A DNA stretch of 24,194 bases from CAIWTU01 sp035686205 (GCA_035686205.1 DASRZQ010000052.1:1-24194); one strand, 5' to 3'. Positions 1-8,044 are shown, numbered from the stretch's first letter. Made by a program: numbers and translations. The notes: generated from the letters alone by a model not told the origin.

Positions 1-93
1 ATTAAAACGCCCATCTGTACTTATTATCGGCACTTTTGCCTGCAGCTTGAGCCATAAATAATGTTTATTGGGGGCCGGTACGGAAACAACTTA

Positions 94-198
94 ACATTTC
101 GGGAAAATGCCGGATTGATGCAAAAAAGGAGTAAACATTCCGACAATTACAAAGTATGACATTTCGGTAAAAAACGCCCGGAGAATAAGACATTTCAA
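94..198 (+). repeat. Four ACATTTCGG-like direct repeats
   Basis: The 9-mer ACATTTCGG occurs at 94-102 and 159-167, with variants ACATTCCGA at 135-143 and ACATTTCAA at 190-198. Spacings are 41, 24 and 31 nt, so they are only loosely phased with the DNA helix. The stretch lies between the window edge and the end of the first minus-strand gene, so these could be regulator sites for a gene outside the window. Chance recurrence in a small AT-rich stretch is possible. Confidence 0.3.
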
Positions 199-207
199 GG
201 ATGGAGC

Positions 208-528
208 TCATTCAACTTCAAGGCGAGTCAAGGGTTTTGTGAAACTTTCCGACCGCTTGAAGAAATTTTTTCCGGCATCGCATTCAAAAAATATTTCGTA
301 TTCCTTCATGGTGGTTTCAAGTTGTGTGCAGGTAACCGCGTGTTTCCTTCTCTCCGGACCTGAATACGCGTCGTCATATCCATTTCCACGTACGGAGTCT
401 TCATCCAGAAAGACCCAGCCGGTCGAGCGGCGAAAGGCAAGGATTTTCTTTTCGTGAATGAGCTTGTCAAGGCGGCTGGGATATACCATACCCAATTTCT
501 GGCTGTCGTACAGAACTGGAATCAACAT
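208..528 (-). CDS. Small hypothetical protein with YSGPERR motif
   Basis: This is a 106-residue soluble protein of unknown function. The frame is open further upstream, to 618, but the ATG at 526-528 follows AAAAGGGA at suitable distance and starts the compact sequence MLIPVLYDSQKLGMVYPSRL. The extra upstream residues are Cys-rich and look like read-through. The N-terminal half resembles small proteins of Geobacter-type bacteria that combine a 'VLYDS..MVYPSRLD.LI' start, an 'AFRRS.GWV' core and a 'YSGPERR' tail (recalled, not searched). No signal peptide, membrane segment or catalytic motif is visible. It lies directly downstream of a decayed histidine-kinase fragment on the same strand, so the two may once have been one unit. 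Confidence 0.55.
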   Translation of the reverse strand: MLIPVLYDSQKLGMVYPSRLDKLIHEKKILAFRRSTGWVFLDEDSVRGNGYDDAYSGPERRKHAVTCTQLETTMKEYEIFFECDAGKNFFKRSESFTKPLTRLEVE

Positions 529-614
529 GAAAATTCCCTTTTGACATTTTTGATAAATGACTGAAATGCAGCAAGTTCTATACCTGCAAAATAGCCATTC
601 CGCGCATTCTTTTG

Positions 615-752
615 TCATTTGGAACTGGAAACCTTCAAATAGGCATTCCGCCTCATGTGCCCGTCATGGTTTTTCATTATCGAATATACGGTTGCCAGCC
701 CAAGTCCGCTGCCGATTTTTTTGATGGTTAAGTAATGGGGAAGCTCCTGCGC
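615..752 (-). pseudogene. Decayed histidine-kinase C-terminal fragment (HATPase G2 box)
   Basis: Read on the minus strand, this stretch encodes HYLTIKKIGSGLGLATVYSI followed by MKNHDGHM and a stop at 615-617. It matches the G2-box end of sensor histidine kinase ATPase domains, whose usual form is PYFTTKKIGSGLGLATVYSI followed by a KNHxG segment. The preceding residues (AQELP) look like the 'LPKIFDPYFTTK' region after a small deletion. No dimerisation domain, N box or G1 box precedes it, and there is no plausible start. It is therefore a remnant of a larger sensor gene. The short tail RRNAYLKVSSSK does not look like native kinase sequence. Confidence 0.7.
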
Positions 753-852
753 AGCAGTGAATCAGTGTCAAAGTTCGACCTGGCATCAACTTGCATTTCT
801 AACTTCATTTGCTAAAATTACATAATCCTCCCAGATATTAGATTATAATATA

Positions 853-888
853 AGCCCGTACCGTCCCCTCGATACGGGCTTTTTTTTG
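853..888 (+). terminator. Orphan intrinsic terminator
   Basis: AGCCCGTA (853-860) pairs perfectly with TACGGGCT (873-880) around a 12-nt loop and is followed by an unbroken run of T. No coding gene on the plus strand ends just upstream. It therefore either closes an unannotated small transcript or is a leftover of a lost gene. Confidence 0.75.
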
Positions 889-1079
889 CACAGGAAGCAT
901 GCCGCCCGTTTGCCACGTTCATCCTTGTCATGGTCATGACGGCAACAGTAACGGAGTATTGACACCAAAAAGCCTTATATTGAATTATTCACATCAACTG
1001 TGTCCCAGTTTTGCCTCACTGCATGATTGATTTCTTGTTTCTCTTGAAAACATCATATTAACATGTTAAAAAACAACGC
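889..1079. other. Intergenic spacer upstream of the TPR gene
   Basis: With the kinase remnant and orphan terminator, this fills the gene-poor stretch 529-1079. The last 100 bases become AT-rich, as expected for a promoter of the gene at 1080, but I see no convincing -35/-10 pair. No RNA gene or repeat was recognised. Confidence 0.4.
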
Positions 1080-1523
1080 ATGTCACTCGAGGATTCCGAA
1101 AAACTCGTCTCAAAAGGTATCGAGGCCCTGGGGATGGAAAACCACCATCTCGCCGTCTGCTGCCTCGAACGCGCCATGCAGTTGAATCCGACTCCCATTG
1201 CATCCTCCTATCTGGCCTACGGCCTGGCAAAATTGCGTGGAAGTTACGCGGAGTCCGCGGCCATGGCACGGGAGGCGCTTCACCTTCAACCCGACAACCC
1301 GCTTCATTATTATAACCTGGGACGCATTCTGTCCTTGTCCGGGGACAAGGAGCAGGCCATGCGCATACTGCAGGACGGCCTGCAATACGGCATGCACATG
1401 GAGATCCTCAGGGAAATCCAGTCAATCGTATTTCGCAAGCCTCCCGTATTCAAAAATCTTCCGAGGAAGCATTTCCTGAACAAATACACGGGGCTGCTCC
1501 TCTCGCGTCTCGGACTGAGATAG
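1080..1523 (+). CDS. Tetratricopeptide repeat (TPR) protein
   Basis: This 147-residue soluble protein is made largely of TPR units: about residues 10-37 (with GIEALGMENHHLAVCCLERA), 40-74 (SSYLAYGLAKLRGSYAESAA) and 75-106 (HYYNLGRILSLSGDKEQAMR). These show the usual small/large pattern of TPR helices, with conserved Leu/Gly/Tyr/Ala positions and an 'L.P' repeat end. The C-terminal 40 residues are basic (KPPVFKNLPRKHFLNKY) and not repeat-like. TPR domains mediate protein-protein contacts; the partner here is unknown. No signal peptide is seen. The ATG at 1080 lacks a clear Shine-Dalgarno sequence, so translation may be weak. It stands alone between an orphan terminator and a small hypothetical gene. 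Confidence 0.8.
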   Translation: MSLEDSEKLVSKGIEALGMENHHLAVCCLERAMQLNPTPIASSYLAYGLAKLRGSYAESAAMAREALHLQPDNPLHYYNLGRILSLSGDKEQAMRILQDGLQYGMHMEILREIQSIVFRKPPVFKNLPRKHFLNKYTGLLLSRLGLR

Positions 1524-1611
1524 CACTCGTCTCCAGCATGACCTCCCATATTTCTTATCGTCTTTCATACCGTATTGTGCAATAATATCACCATGTAAGG
1601 GAGGTGTTACC

Positions 1612-1860
1612 ATGCGTTGCGAATATAAAGACGGCTGGAATATCGATTATTCGGGATATCTCCATATAACAAAAGGAAGCGATATTAACGTTTTCATGGA
1701 AGAGGGCTACATCCCGGCGAATATAAAAATTGAACTTGATGGCGCAAACGGCAAGAACAGCTGCGACCAGCTGCGCAAAATCGGTGAACTGGTAACCGAT
1801 ACGGTAGGTTCAAGGGCATGCCTTGCGGATATGGACAGTAAAGCATGTGTAAACTTCTGA
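1612..1860 (+). CDS. Small hypothetical protein, strong ribosome site, own terminator
   Basis: This encodes an 82-residue protein of unknown function. A strong ribosome binding site (AAGGGAGG, 7 nt before the ATG) and a dedicated intrinsic terminator 44 nt after the stop mark it as a real expressed gene. The N-terminus MRCEYKDGWNIDYSGYLHIT is aromatic and followed by a likely beta-rich stretch (NIKIELDG). The second half is probably helical (CDQLRKIGELVTDTV). Four cysteines (near residues 3, 51, 70 and 79) could bind metal or form disulfides, but they are not arranged as a known motif. There is no signal peptide or membrane segment. It is monocistronic: the next gene is convergent. Confidence 0.65.
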   Translation: MRCEYKDGWNIDYSGYLHITKGSDINVFMEEGYIPANIKIELDGANGKNSCDQLRKIGELVTDTVGSRACLADMDSKACVNF

Positions 1861-1903
1861 CTTGGTGGCCCGCATCCCATTTTTTTCTGATTTTCCCAAA
1901 ATA

Positions 1904-1934
1904 AAAGCCCTCAATTTCGAGGGCTTTCGTTTTT
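1904..1934. terminator. Bidirectional intrinsic terminator
   Basis: AAAGCCCTC (1904-1912) and GAGGGCTTT (1919-1927) form a 9-bp perfect stem with a 6-nt loop. A T-rich tract follows on the plus strand and an A-rich tract precedes it, giving TTTTATTTT on the minus strand. It sits between two convergent genes and can serve both. Confidence 0.85.
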
Positions 1935-1988
1935 CAGGTCAAGCGCATACAAAAAATACCGATAACAATTGCATGCGCCTTGGCCGCT

Positions 1989-2912
1989 TCAACGAACGGT
2001 CTCTATCCATTCATCCAGGTAGAGGTTCAGGTACTCGTCGCTGATGGCGCTGGCATGCGGGGTTATGAGCACGTTGGGAAGTTTCCAGAGCGGGGAGCCC
2101 TGCGGCAGCGGCTCCTCGGGAAAGACATCGAGTCCCGCGCCCGCAAGCGGACCATCGGTAAGGACGCGGACAAGGTCCGCCTCCCGGCAGCAGTTCCCTC
2201 TCCCCAGGTTGTACAAATAAGAGCCTTTCTTCATGCAGCTCAAATACCTCAGGCTGAAGATTCCGTCGGTCCCGGGCCCGCCCGGAAGGATCAGCGCCAC
2301 GTGGTCGGCGGCAGGCAGCTCCTCCGGCAATTTTTCGAAGCTCGCCACCTTTTCGGCATATGGATCATTTTCATAACCCTCGATGTTTCTCTTGATCCCG
2401 GTTATTTTCGCGCCGAATGCCCTGATCAGTTCGGCCGCCTGGCGGCCGATGTTACCGTATCCAACGATCAAAACCCGCTGGTTGAAAAGAGAAGAGCTGC
2501 CGTCGAAAACCCGGCGGTCCCAGATGCCGCTCTTCTGGTTATCCATGGCTCGGGCAACCCTGCGGTTGAAATGGAGCATCATGGCCAGAAGGCTCTCGCG
2601 CATGATCCGGCCGTGAAAATGACCGTAATAGTTTTTTACCCTGCCGGACGGATCTGGCGGGACCCAGTCGTGCCCGGCAGCCGGGGTGAACACCGCTTCG
2701 AGCCGTTGTGCCCTTTCATACCATTCCGGCCGGAAGTACCAGGTCATAATCCAGTCGACTCCGTCCATTTTTTCGCAAAAATCTTCCCGGTCCCTGGCCT
2801 CAACAATATGCATTTCAGGAAACGCCGCGCTTATCCGATACAAATGCGAGGGCTTTATGGAAAATGAATCCACATCGCTTTTCAGGTAAACAAGAAGAAC
2901 CTTTTTATTCAT
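1989..2912 (-). CDS. D-isomer-specific 2-hydroxyacid dehydrogenase (NAD-binding)
   Basis: This 307-residue cytoplasmic oxidoreductase is predicted to interconvert a 2-hydroxy acid and a 2-keto acid with NAD(P)H. The Rossmann dinucleotide motif GYGNIG is at about residues 151-156 (within RVLIVGYGNIGRQAAELI). The family's catalytic Arg is in NLGRG (about R238), the Glu in GLDVFPEEPL (about E267) and the His in ITPHAS (about H286). Length fits the family. Substrate is not clear: the N-terminal domain (TWYFRPEWYERA, GHFHGRIMRESLLAMML) resembles the short glyoxylate/hydroxypyruvate-type subgroup more than PGDH, but this is weak. Two tandem ATGs occur; the second (2912) has better spacing from GGGGAG, the first is at 2915. 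It ends against the bidirectional terminator. The next gene upstream, pcnB, is on the same strand 90 nt away. Confidence 0.88.
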   Translation of the reverse strand: MNKKVLLVYLKSDVDSFSIKPSHLYRISAAFPEMHIVEARDREDFCEKMDGVDWIMTWYFRPEWYERAQRLEAVFTPAAGHDWVPPDPSGRVKNYYGHFHGRIMRESLLAMMLHFNRRVARAMDNQKSGIWDRRVFDGSSSLFNQRVLIVGYGNIGRQAAELIRAFGAKITGIKRNIEGYENDPYAEKVASFEKLPEELPAADHVALILPGGPGTDGIFSLRYLSCMKKGSYLYNLGRGNCCREADLVRVLTDGPLAGAGLDVFPEEPLPQGSPLWKLPNVLITPHASAISDEYLNLYLDEWIETVR

Positions 2913-3003
2913 CATTTCTCCCCATAATGCCGGTCGTTTTTGAGAGATCCCGAAATTTCCCGTCTGTACCCTAATTGTCTCGAATCAGTAACTTGCCAAC
3001 CAA

Positions 3004-4362
3004 TTAATCCGAACCCTCGGCCTGTGCCCGCGGTCGCCTCCTCCGCCTGCGGCGTCGCGGTCTTCCCGCATGGCTCCGTTCCTCTTTTCCATCCGCCGAC
3101 AGCGGAATATTTTCAGCGGCGAAGCGCTCCCACCATGCAAGTATCTTTCCGCCCTCCCCATCGACTTCGCTCCTGCATCGCAGATATTCGAGAGCTTCGC
3201 TAAACCCTGGGCGGGCAAGCACAGCCTGGGGGCGCTTGCCCGGCAGCCTTTTCAGACGGTTCTGAAGCACCAGGATATCCCGTATAATGAGTCCTGTCCG
3301 GTGAGGAATCGCCACCAGCGGGGACTGTTCACCGAGCATCCAGGCAACCGAAGCATTCACCGCTTCCTGCGGCGCGTATCCCTCGCCGCGCATTAGCGCG
3401 ACTCTTTCCTCAAGAAACTCGCCGAACAAAAGGGCGAACAGCAGCGGCGGCGAAACCGCCTTCCCATCCTCGATTCTCCGGTCGACCCACTCCAGGTTCC
3501 GGCCGATGCGTACGTGCGGAAAACCGTCCGATTCCCGATCCAACCATCCAGCGAGGCCGGGAAAAAGAGGAGCGAAGAGCCCGCCCCGGCGCATAAGCTG
3601 GTAGACCCGTTCTCCTTCCCCGCAGAGGAAGAGCTTGATCACTTCTTCGTATAGTCTGGGCGCCGAAGCCCGCGTTATGGCCGGAGCGCTCTCCACCAGG
3701 GCGCTCCAGGCGGATTTCTCGATGTCGAAGCCCAATATCGCCGCAAAACGCACTGCCCTGATCATTCTAACCGGATCTTCGGTAAAACTGGCCGCAGGAT
3801 CGTCGATGGTGCGGATCAACCCCAGTTTCAGGTCTTCCACTCCCCCAACGTAATCAATGATCGAAAAATCGGCTATGTCGTAGGCAAGAGCATTAACGGT
3901 AAAGTCGCGCCGCAGCGCATCTTCCGCCGGGCTGCCGTACACATTGTCCCGCAGCACTACCCCATCTTCGCTGACAATGCGCCGGACACCGTGAAGATTG
4001 CCGTTCCCGGCAGTGGGCGGCGAGAGCGGCTCCCCCTGCCCCAAATCCGCGCCGGACGCCCGGAAGGTCGCCACCTCGATTATCTCATCCCTGAAATGCA
4101 GATGGGCCAGCCGGAACCGGCGCCCGACAAGCCGGCAATTGCGAAACAGCTTCTTGATCATGCCCGGTGTGGCGTCGGTCGCCACGTCGAAGTCCTTGGG
4201 CTCACGACCCAGAAGAAGATCACGGACACATCCGCCAACAAGGTATGCAATATGGCCGTTTTCCTTCAGACGGTACAGGGTCTTGAGGGCGTTGGGACTG
4301 ATCATGGCCCGTGAGATGGGATGTCCCGCGCGGAGTATAATACGTGGTTCCGATTTTTTCAT
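3004..4362 (-). CDS. pcnB: Poly(A) polymerase / tRNA nucleotidyltransferase family (PcnB type)
   Basis: This is a class II nucleotidyltransferase that adds A residues to RNA 3' ends. From the ATG at 4360-4362 it is 452 residues. The head domain has the GG motif in LVGGCVRDLLLGREPKDFDV (about residues 41-60), whose DFD supplies the metal-binding acidic residues. It is followed by the GRRFRLAHLHF motif (80-90) that is common in PcnB-type enzymes and differs from CCA-adding ones. RDFTVNALAYD and DDPAASFTEDPVRMIRAVRF then follow. The C-terminal tail is extremely Arg-rich (about RRRRRRRRP), as in E. coli PAP I. Geobacter sulfurreducens is known to carry separate A-adding, C-adding and poly(A) enzymes, so an A-adding tRNA enzyme remains an alternative. 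The frame is open to a TTG at 4473; family alignment favours MKKSEPRIIL, though it lacks a good ribosome site. Confidence 0.88.
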   Translation of the reverse strand: MKKSEPRIILRAGHPISRAMISPNALKTLYRLKENGHIAYLVGGCVRDLLLGREPKDFDVATDATPGMIKKLFRNCRLVGRRFRLAHLHFRDEIIEVATFRASGADLGQGEPLSPPTAGNGNLHGVRRIVSEDGVVLRDNVYGSPAEDALRRDFTVNALAYDIADFSIIDYVGGVEDLKLGLIRTIDDPAASFTEDPVRMIRAVRFAAILGFDIEKSAWSALVESAPAITRASAPRLYEEVIKLFLCGEGERVYQLMRRGGLFAPLFPGLAGWLDRESDGFPHVRIGRNLEWVDRRIEDGKAVSPPLLFALLFGEFLEERVALMRGEGYAPQEAVNASVAWMLGEQSPLVAIPHRTGLIIRDILVLQNRLKRLPGKRPQAVLARPGFSEALEYLRCRSEVDGEGGKILAWWERFAAENIPLSADGKEERSHAGRPRRRRRRRRPRAQAEGSD

Positions 4363-4671
4363 GGAATGGGATTCATAGCACAGTATCGGCATAAAAGCAA
4401 AAACATGAAGCTTGCTGGCAACCGCCGGAAGGGATTCTCCATAAATAAGCATTCTCCACAGATGTTTAAACAACCCTATTCATTTTTGCTTTTATAAAGT
4501 ATACACCCGCTGAATCATTTACATGCTTAAGAAAGTGAATCTTGGTAGCTTGTCTATAAATCCGGGAATCACGACTCTCCGCATTGCGGCATCCGGTTTC
4601 CCTCGCTAATAGCCGCAGCCATTTGACAACAAAGGATTCGATGGGACAATTTTTAAGACACGCATCCTGAG
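4363..4671. other. Divergent intergenic region pcnB / hydrolase
   Basis: This separates pcnB from the plus-strand hydrolase gene. It holds a candidate plus-strand promoter at 4623-4650. On the minus strand TATACT (4498-4503) could be a -10 for pcnB, but no good -35 goes with it. If pcnB starts at the upstream TTG (4473), the region shrinks to about 200 nt. No RNA gene or repeat is evident. Confidence 0.4.
4623..4650 (+). promoter_or_regulatory. Candidate sigma-70 promoter for the alpha/beta hydrolase
   Basis: A perfect -35 box TTGACA (4623-4628) is followed by a 16-nt spacer and GACAAT (4645-4650), which matches four of six -10 positions. Predicted initiation near 4657 leaves a short leader before the first possible start codon. 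Confidence 0.45.
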
Positions 4672-5574
4672 GTGAACACACATGAGAGCGAACAAACAAA
4701 ATTTCCTCTTCGTGAAGACATGACTGCCGCCATACGTGCAAAAAGGAATACATTCCGATTTTCCCGGGACGTCCTGATCAATTATGAAACGGAAGGCTGC
4801 GGGCAGGTTCCCGTTGTCTTCCTGCACGGCTTCGCCGCATCGCTCGTCACCTGGGACGATATCAGAAAACGTTTTCCGGGAGACATTTTTCGACTTTACC
4901 TGCTCGATCTTAAGGGTTTCGGTTTTTCTTCCAAGCCGCGGGACTGCAAATATGGAATCCCTGACCAGTCCGACATTGTGATCGCCTTCATCAAGTCGCA
5001 CGCATTAAGCGGCGTCATTCTCGTCGGCCATTCCTTCGGCGGCGCCGTCGCATTGCAGACGGCTTTGAAATCCGGGCAAAATAGCGGCACCTTTATCAAC
5101 AGGCTTATACTGCTTGATTGCCCCGCCTATCCCCAGAGAATGCCGCCGATGATGCGGATTCTTCGCAGGCCTATCCTTGCGGGTCTTCTGATCCGGCTTT
5201 TCCCTGCCAGGCTTATTGTCTGGTGCACACTGGCGAGGATCTTCAGCAACCGCAAGGCGGTTACCGCCGAAAGGATCGGGCGCTACACCGATTGCTTCAC
5301 GAGGCGTGGCATGGCCTATGTACTTATCCGGACGGTCGGGCAGATCGATACTTCCGGAAGCCCATACAGCATGGATTATCGGAAGATTAAAATACCCACG
5401 CTTATTATCTGGGGAAGTAAGGACAGGATCACGGGGTCTTGGCAGGCTCACCGTCTCGGCATGGAAATCGAGGGGTCCCGCCTGGCGATCCTGAACAATT
5501 GCGGACACAACCCCCACGAGGAATATCCCGGAGAAACGATTTCTGCGATCCTTGATTTCATCGGCATGAAATGA
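4672..5574 (+). CDS. Alpha/beta-fold hydrolase
   Basis: This 300-residue member of the alpha/beta hydrolase superfamily is probably an esterase or lipase-like enzyme of unknown substrate. The oxyanion region is VVFLHGFAAS (about 48-57) and the nucleophile elbow is GHSFGG with Ser121. The acid is in IIWGSKDRIT (Asp251) and the catalytic His in NNCGHNPHEE (His279). A basic, hydrophobic cap segment (RILRRPILAGLLIRLFPARL) lies between strands 6 and 7 and may contact membrane or lipid. No signal peptide is seen, so it is probably cytoplasmic. The start is uncertain: the GTG at 4672 has AGG directly beside it, which is too close. The in-frame ATG at 4720 (MTAAIRAKRNTFRF) is an alternative and would give 284 residues. 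It appears monocistronic. Confidence 0.85.
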   Translation: MNTHESEQTKFPLREDMTAAIRAKRNTFRFSRDVLINYETEGCGQVPVVFLHGFAASLVTWDDIRKRFPGDIFRLYLLDLKGFGFSSKPRDCKYGIPDQSDIVIAFIKSHALSGVILVGHSFGGAVALQTALKSGQNSGTFINRLILLDCPAYPQRMPPMMRILRRPILAGLLIRLFPARLIVWCTLARIFSNRKAVTAERIGRYTDCFTRRGMAYVLIRTVGQIDTSGSPYSMDYRKIKIPTLIIWGSKDRITGSWQAHRLGMEIEGSRLAILNNCGHNPHEEYPGETISAILDFIGMK

Positions 5575-5897
5575 GTGAAAAGAGTTTTAATCTTTGTCTT
5601 CATCCAACATAATGCAAATGGCAAGGATCCGGGGGCGACTCTGCCCATGAGTGGCGGTCATCAGGTGTGCAGGAACAATAGGACAGTAGTCTTGGCCGGA
5701 TAAAGTTTCCTCTCACATGGCGTTACAAGCGCAGGTTCAATTATTTCAACACGCCTTGCCCTCAGACCAAAATTATCCCAGCAATTTTTTGTCGTAACAA
5801 GGCCGAAGAGCCAAACAGGTCTGTATACCGGTTAGGTTAGCAATTTGACGCTTTAGTCCAGTATGATAAAGTCTGTGGGTAAGATTTTTCTAATCGA
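5575..5897. other. Intergenic spacer upstream of the ABC importer operon
   Basis: About 320 nt without a convincing gene on either strand. The only supported element is a candidate promoter near its right end. No terminator with a T-run was found for the hydrolase gene. Confidence 0.5.
5845..5872 (+). promoter_or_regulatory. Candidate promoter of the sugar-type ABC operon
   Basis: TTGACG (5845-5850), a 16-nt spacer and TAAAGT (5867-5872) form a fair sigma-70 promoter 25-38 nt before the possible start codons of the binding-protein gene. The -10 is weak (four of six), so confidence is modest. Confidence 0.35.
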
Positions 5898-7199
5898 TTG
5901 GTTGCGAATGTGGAAAATTCTTCTAAAATTCATCATTTTTTACATTTGATTATCCTCCTTTGTCTTCTCATCTTCCCGGGCTGCAGCGACCGGGAAACAT
6001 CGGAAAAGGCCCACGGGACGGTTCTCGTCTTCAAGCACGGCAAAATAGCGGGAGATCCCGGTCCTCTGAGGAGGCTGTTAGCCCGCTTCGAGCGGGAAAA
6101 TCCCGGTATCGAAGTCAGTGACGAGACCCTGCCGGCGTCATCGGATGAACAGCACCAGTTCTACGTAATTAACCTTGAGGCAGGAAGCGCCGACTTCGAC
6201 GTCATGGGCCTTGATGTCATCTGGGTCCCGGAATTCGCCCGCGCCGGATGGCTCAGGGAAACGGACCGGCTGATGCCGCAAAAGGAGCGGGATGATTTTT
6301 TCCCCGGCCCCGTGGAAGCCGTCACTTACAGGGGAAAGGCCTGGGCGGTCCCATGGTACATCGACGCGGGTGTGCTCTATTACCGGAAGGACCTGCTGGA
6401 CAGATACGGATTCAAACCTCCAGGTACGTGGCAGGAGCTGGTTTTCGAGTCGCAGTATGTAACCGCCATGGAAAAAGGTTTGTACGGCTTCGTCTGGCAG
6501 GGGAAGCAGTACGAGGGGCTGGTATGCAATGTTCTGGAATTTTTACGGTCGAACGGCGGCGGTGTACTGAGTAACGGCAGGGTCGTGATCGACAGCCCGG
6601 CGAACAGGTTCGCCCTCGGCTTCATGCGCGACCTGATCGTCAAGTACCGTGTTACGCCTCCCCTGGTCACGACCGCCGATGAAGAGTCGACAAGACACAT
6701 CTTCGGCAACGGCAGGGCGCTCTTTATGAGAAATTGGCCCTACGCGTGGAATATCTTCACTGTGGAGAATTCGCAAGTCAGGGGTAGGGTCGGAGTTGCG
6801 CCTCTCCCTGCGTTTCCCGGCGGGCGGTCGTCCCCTACGCTCGGCGGCTGGCAGCTTGGCATTAACCGCTGCTCCAGGCATCCGGAAGCGGCGGAACGGT
6901 TCGTCAGGTTCATGACTTCGCCGTCTTCGCAGAAATACCTCGCCCTCACCATCGGCTACAAGCCGACCAGAAAGTCCCTGTACCGCGACCATGAACTCCT
7001 GGCCAGGCAGCCCTTCATTGCCGGACTTTACGGCATCCTGATGAATGCCCGGTCGAGGCCGGTAACACCCTACTATATGATGATGACCCAGGTATTGCAG
7101 CCCGAGTTCAGCGCTGCGCTGACCGGGGTCAGGAAGCCCGCCGAGGCACTCGGTTCCGTCGCGCGGCAGACCGGCCACATAATGGGTATCGAGCAATGA
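5898..7199 (+). CDS. ABC transporter extracellular solute-binding lipoprotein, carbohydrate type
   Basis: This is a periplasmic binding protein (solute-binding family 1, MalE-like) that would deliver a sugar or polyol to the permeases encoded just downstream. An N-terminal hydrophobic segment LHLIILLCLLIF ends in PGC (Cys29), an imperfect lipobox suggesting a lipid anchor. Family features include the hinge region KAWAVPWYIDAGVLYYRKDL followed by TWQELV, the aromatic stretch MRNWPYAWNIF, and a C-terminal GGWQLGIN...EAAERFVRFM...QKYLA segment. At about 433 residues the length is normal. No ribosome site stands out. The longest frame starts at a TTG (5898), and the GTG at 5910 gives VENSSKIHHF. 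The ATG at 5908 is out of frame and stops after 13 codons. The stop overlaps the next gene by 4 nt. Confidence 0.88.
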   Translation: MVANVENSSKIHHFLHLIILLCLLIFPGCSDRETSEKAHGTVLVFKHGKIAGDPGPLRRLLARFERENPGIEVSDETLPASSDEQHQFYVINLEAGSADFDVMGLDVIWVPEFARAGWLRETDRLMPQKERDDFFPGPVEAVTYRGKAWAVPWYIDAGVLYYRKDLLDRYGFKPPGTWQELVFESQYVTAMEKGLYGFVWQGKQYEGLVCNVLEFLRSNGGGVLSNGRVVIDSPANRFALGFMRDLIVKYRVTPPLVTTADEESTRHIFGNGRALFMRNWPYAWNIFTVENSQVRGRVGVAPLPAFPGGRSSPTLGGWQLGINRCSRHPEAAERFVRFMTSPSSQKYLALTIGYKPTRKSLYRDHELLARQPFIAGLYGILMNARSRPVTPYYMMMTQVLQPEFSAALTGVRKPAEALGSVARQTGHIMGIEQ

Positions 7200-8044
7200 A
7201 AAGACGGGACGGCAGATACATTTTCGTTGCGCCCGCGATTGTACTTCTCTCCCTGGTCACCATCTATCCGGCGATCTACGTGTTTATCCTGAGCCTGCGG
7301 CGAAAGATGCTGATTTTCCATATCTCGCGATTCACCGGCCTCGACAATTACATCTTTCTCCTGAAAGACGACCGATTCTGGAACGCCCTCTGGAATACTG
7401 TCTACTTTACGGCGGTTTCCGTCTCGCTGGAGATGCTTCTCGGCCTTGGCATCGCGCTGCTCCTGAACAGACCTTTCGCCGCGAAGGGAATGGTGCGCGC
7501 CGCCGTTCTCGTTCCATGGGCCATCCCAACAGTCGTCTCCGCCAGGATGTGGGAATGGATCTTCAATTCCGACTTCGGCATCCTGAATTATCTCCTCGGG
7601 ATGAAGATAAACTGGCTCGGCAACCCTTCCTGGGCGCTGCACGCCGCCATATTCGCCGACGTATGGAAGACCACCCCTTTCGTCGCCATCCTCCTCATGG
7701 CGGGGCTCCAGGTGATCCCCCGCGAACTGGGTCAGGCGGCGAGGATAGACGGTGCAGGGGCGTGGGGCGTCTTCAGGCATGTCACCCTCCCGCTCCTCAA
7801 GCCCGTTATCCTGGTTGCCCTGATATTCCGGACCCTGGACGCTTTCAGGGTGTTCGACGTGGTCTATGTCCTTACCGGTGGGGGACCGGCCAACTCCACC
7901 GAGACTCTTTCCGTATATGCCTACAAGGTGCTTTTCCAGACCCTGCAGTTCGGTTATGGCTCCGCGCTTTCGGTGGTGGTGTTCCTCTGTGTCGGGGGGA
8001 TCAGCATACTTTATATCAAGCTTCTCAGTGGGATCAGGGCATGA
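7196..8044 (+). CDS. ABC transporter permease, sugar type (MalF/UgpA-like)
   Basis: This 282-residue inner-membrane protein is the first permease of the importer. Six hydrophobic segments are visible, starting with IFVAPAIVLLSLVTIYPAIY near the N-terminus and ending with LSVVVFLCVGGISILYI. The cytoplasmic EAA loop that docks on the ATPase is QAARIDGAGAWGVFRHVTLP (about residues 180-199). The stretch VVYVLTGGGPANSTETLSVY is highly characteristic of sugar-family permeases of the ThuF/UgpA/LacF group. Its ATG overlaps the stop of the binding-protein gene as ATGA, so translation is probably coupled. The sugar cannot be named from the sequence. Confidence 0.93.
   Translation: MKRRDGRYIFVAPAIVLLSLVTIYPAIYVFILSLRRKMLIFHISRFTGLDNYIFLLKDDRFWNALWNTVYFTAVSVSLEMLLGLGIALLLNRPFAAKGMVRAAVLVPWAIPTVVSARMWEWIFNSDFGILNYLLGMKINWLGNPSWALHAAIFADVWKTTPFVAILLMAGLQVIPRELGQAARIDGAGAWGVFRHVTLPLLKPVILVALIFRTLDAFRVFDVVYVLTGGGPANSTETLSVYAYKVLFQTLQFGYGSALSVVVFLCVGGISILYIKLLSGIRA

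Noticed and set aside
1980..2867. Long open frame (295 codons) on the plus strand
   Set aside because: It lies opposite the D-2-hydroxyacid dehydrogenase, whose motifs are complete. The antisense translation is rich in Arg, Pro, Ala and His and shows no family motif, as expected for a GC-driven shadow.
7073..7780. Minus-strand open frame of 235 codons
   Set aside because: It is antisense to the binding-protein and first permease genes, with charged, repetitive composition and no ribosome site or motif.
7516..8040. N-terminal extension of the second permease in the open frame
   Set aside because: It overlaps the first permease in another frame and its translation is Arg/His/Pro-rich. The natural start is the ATGATG at 8041, coupled to the preceding stop.
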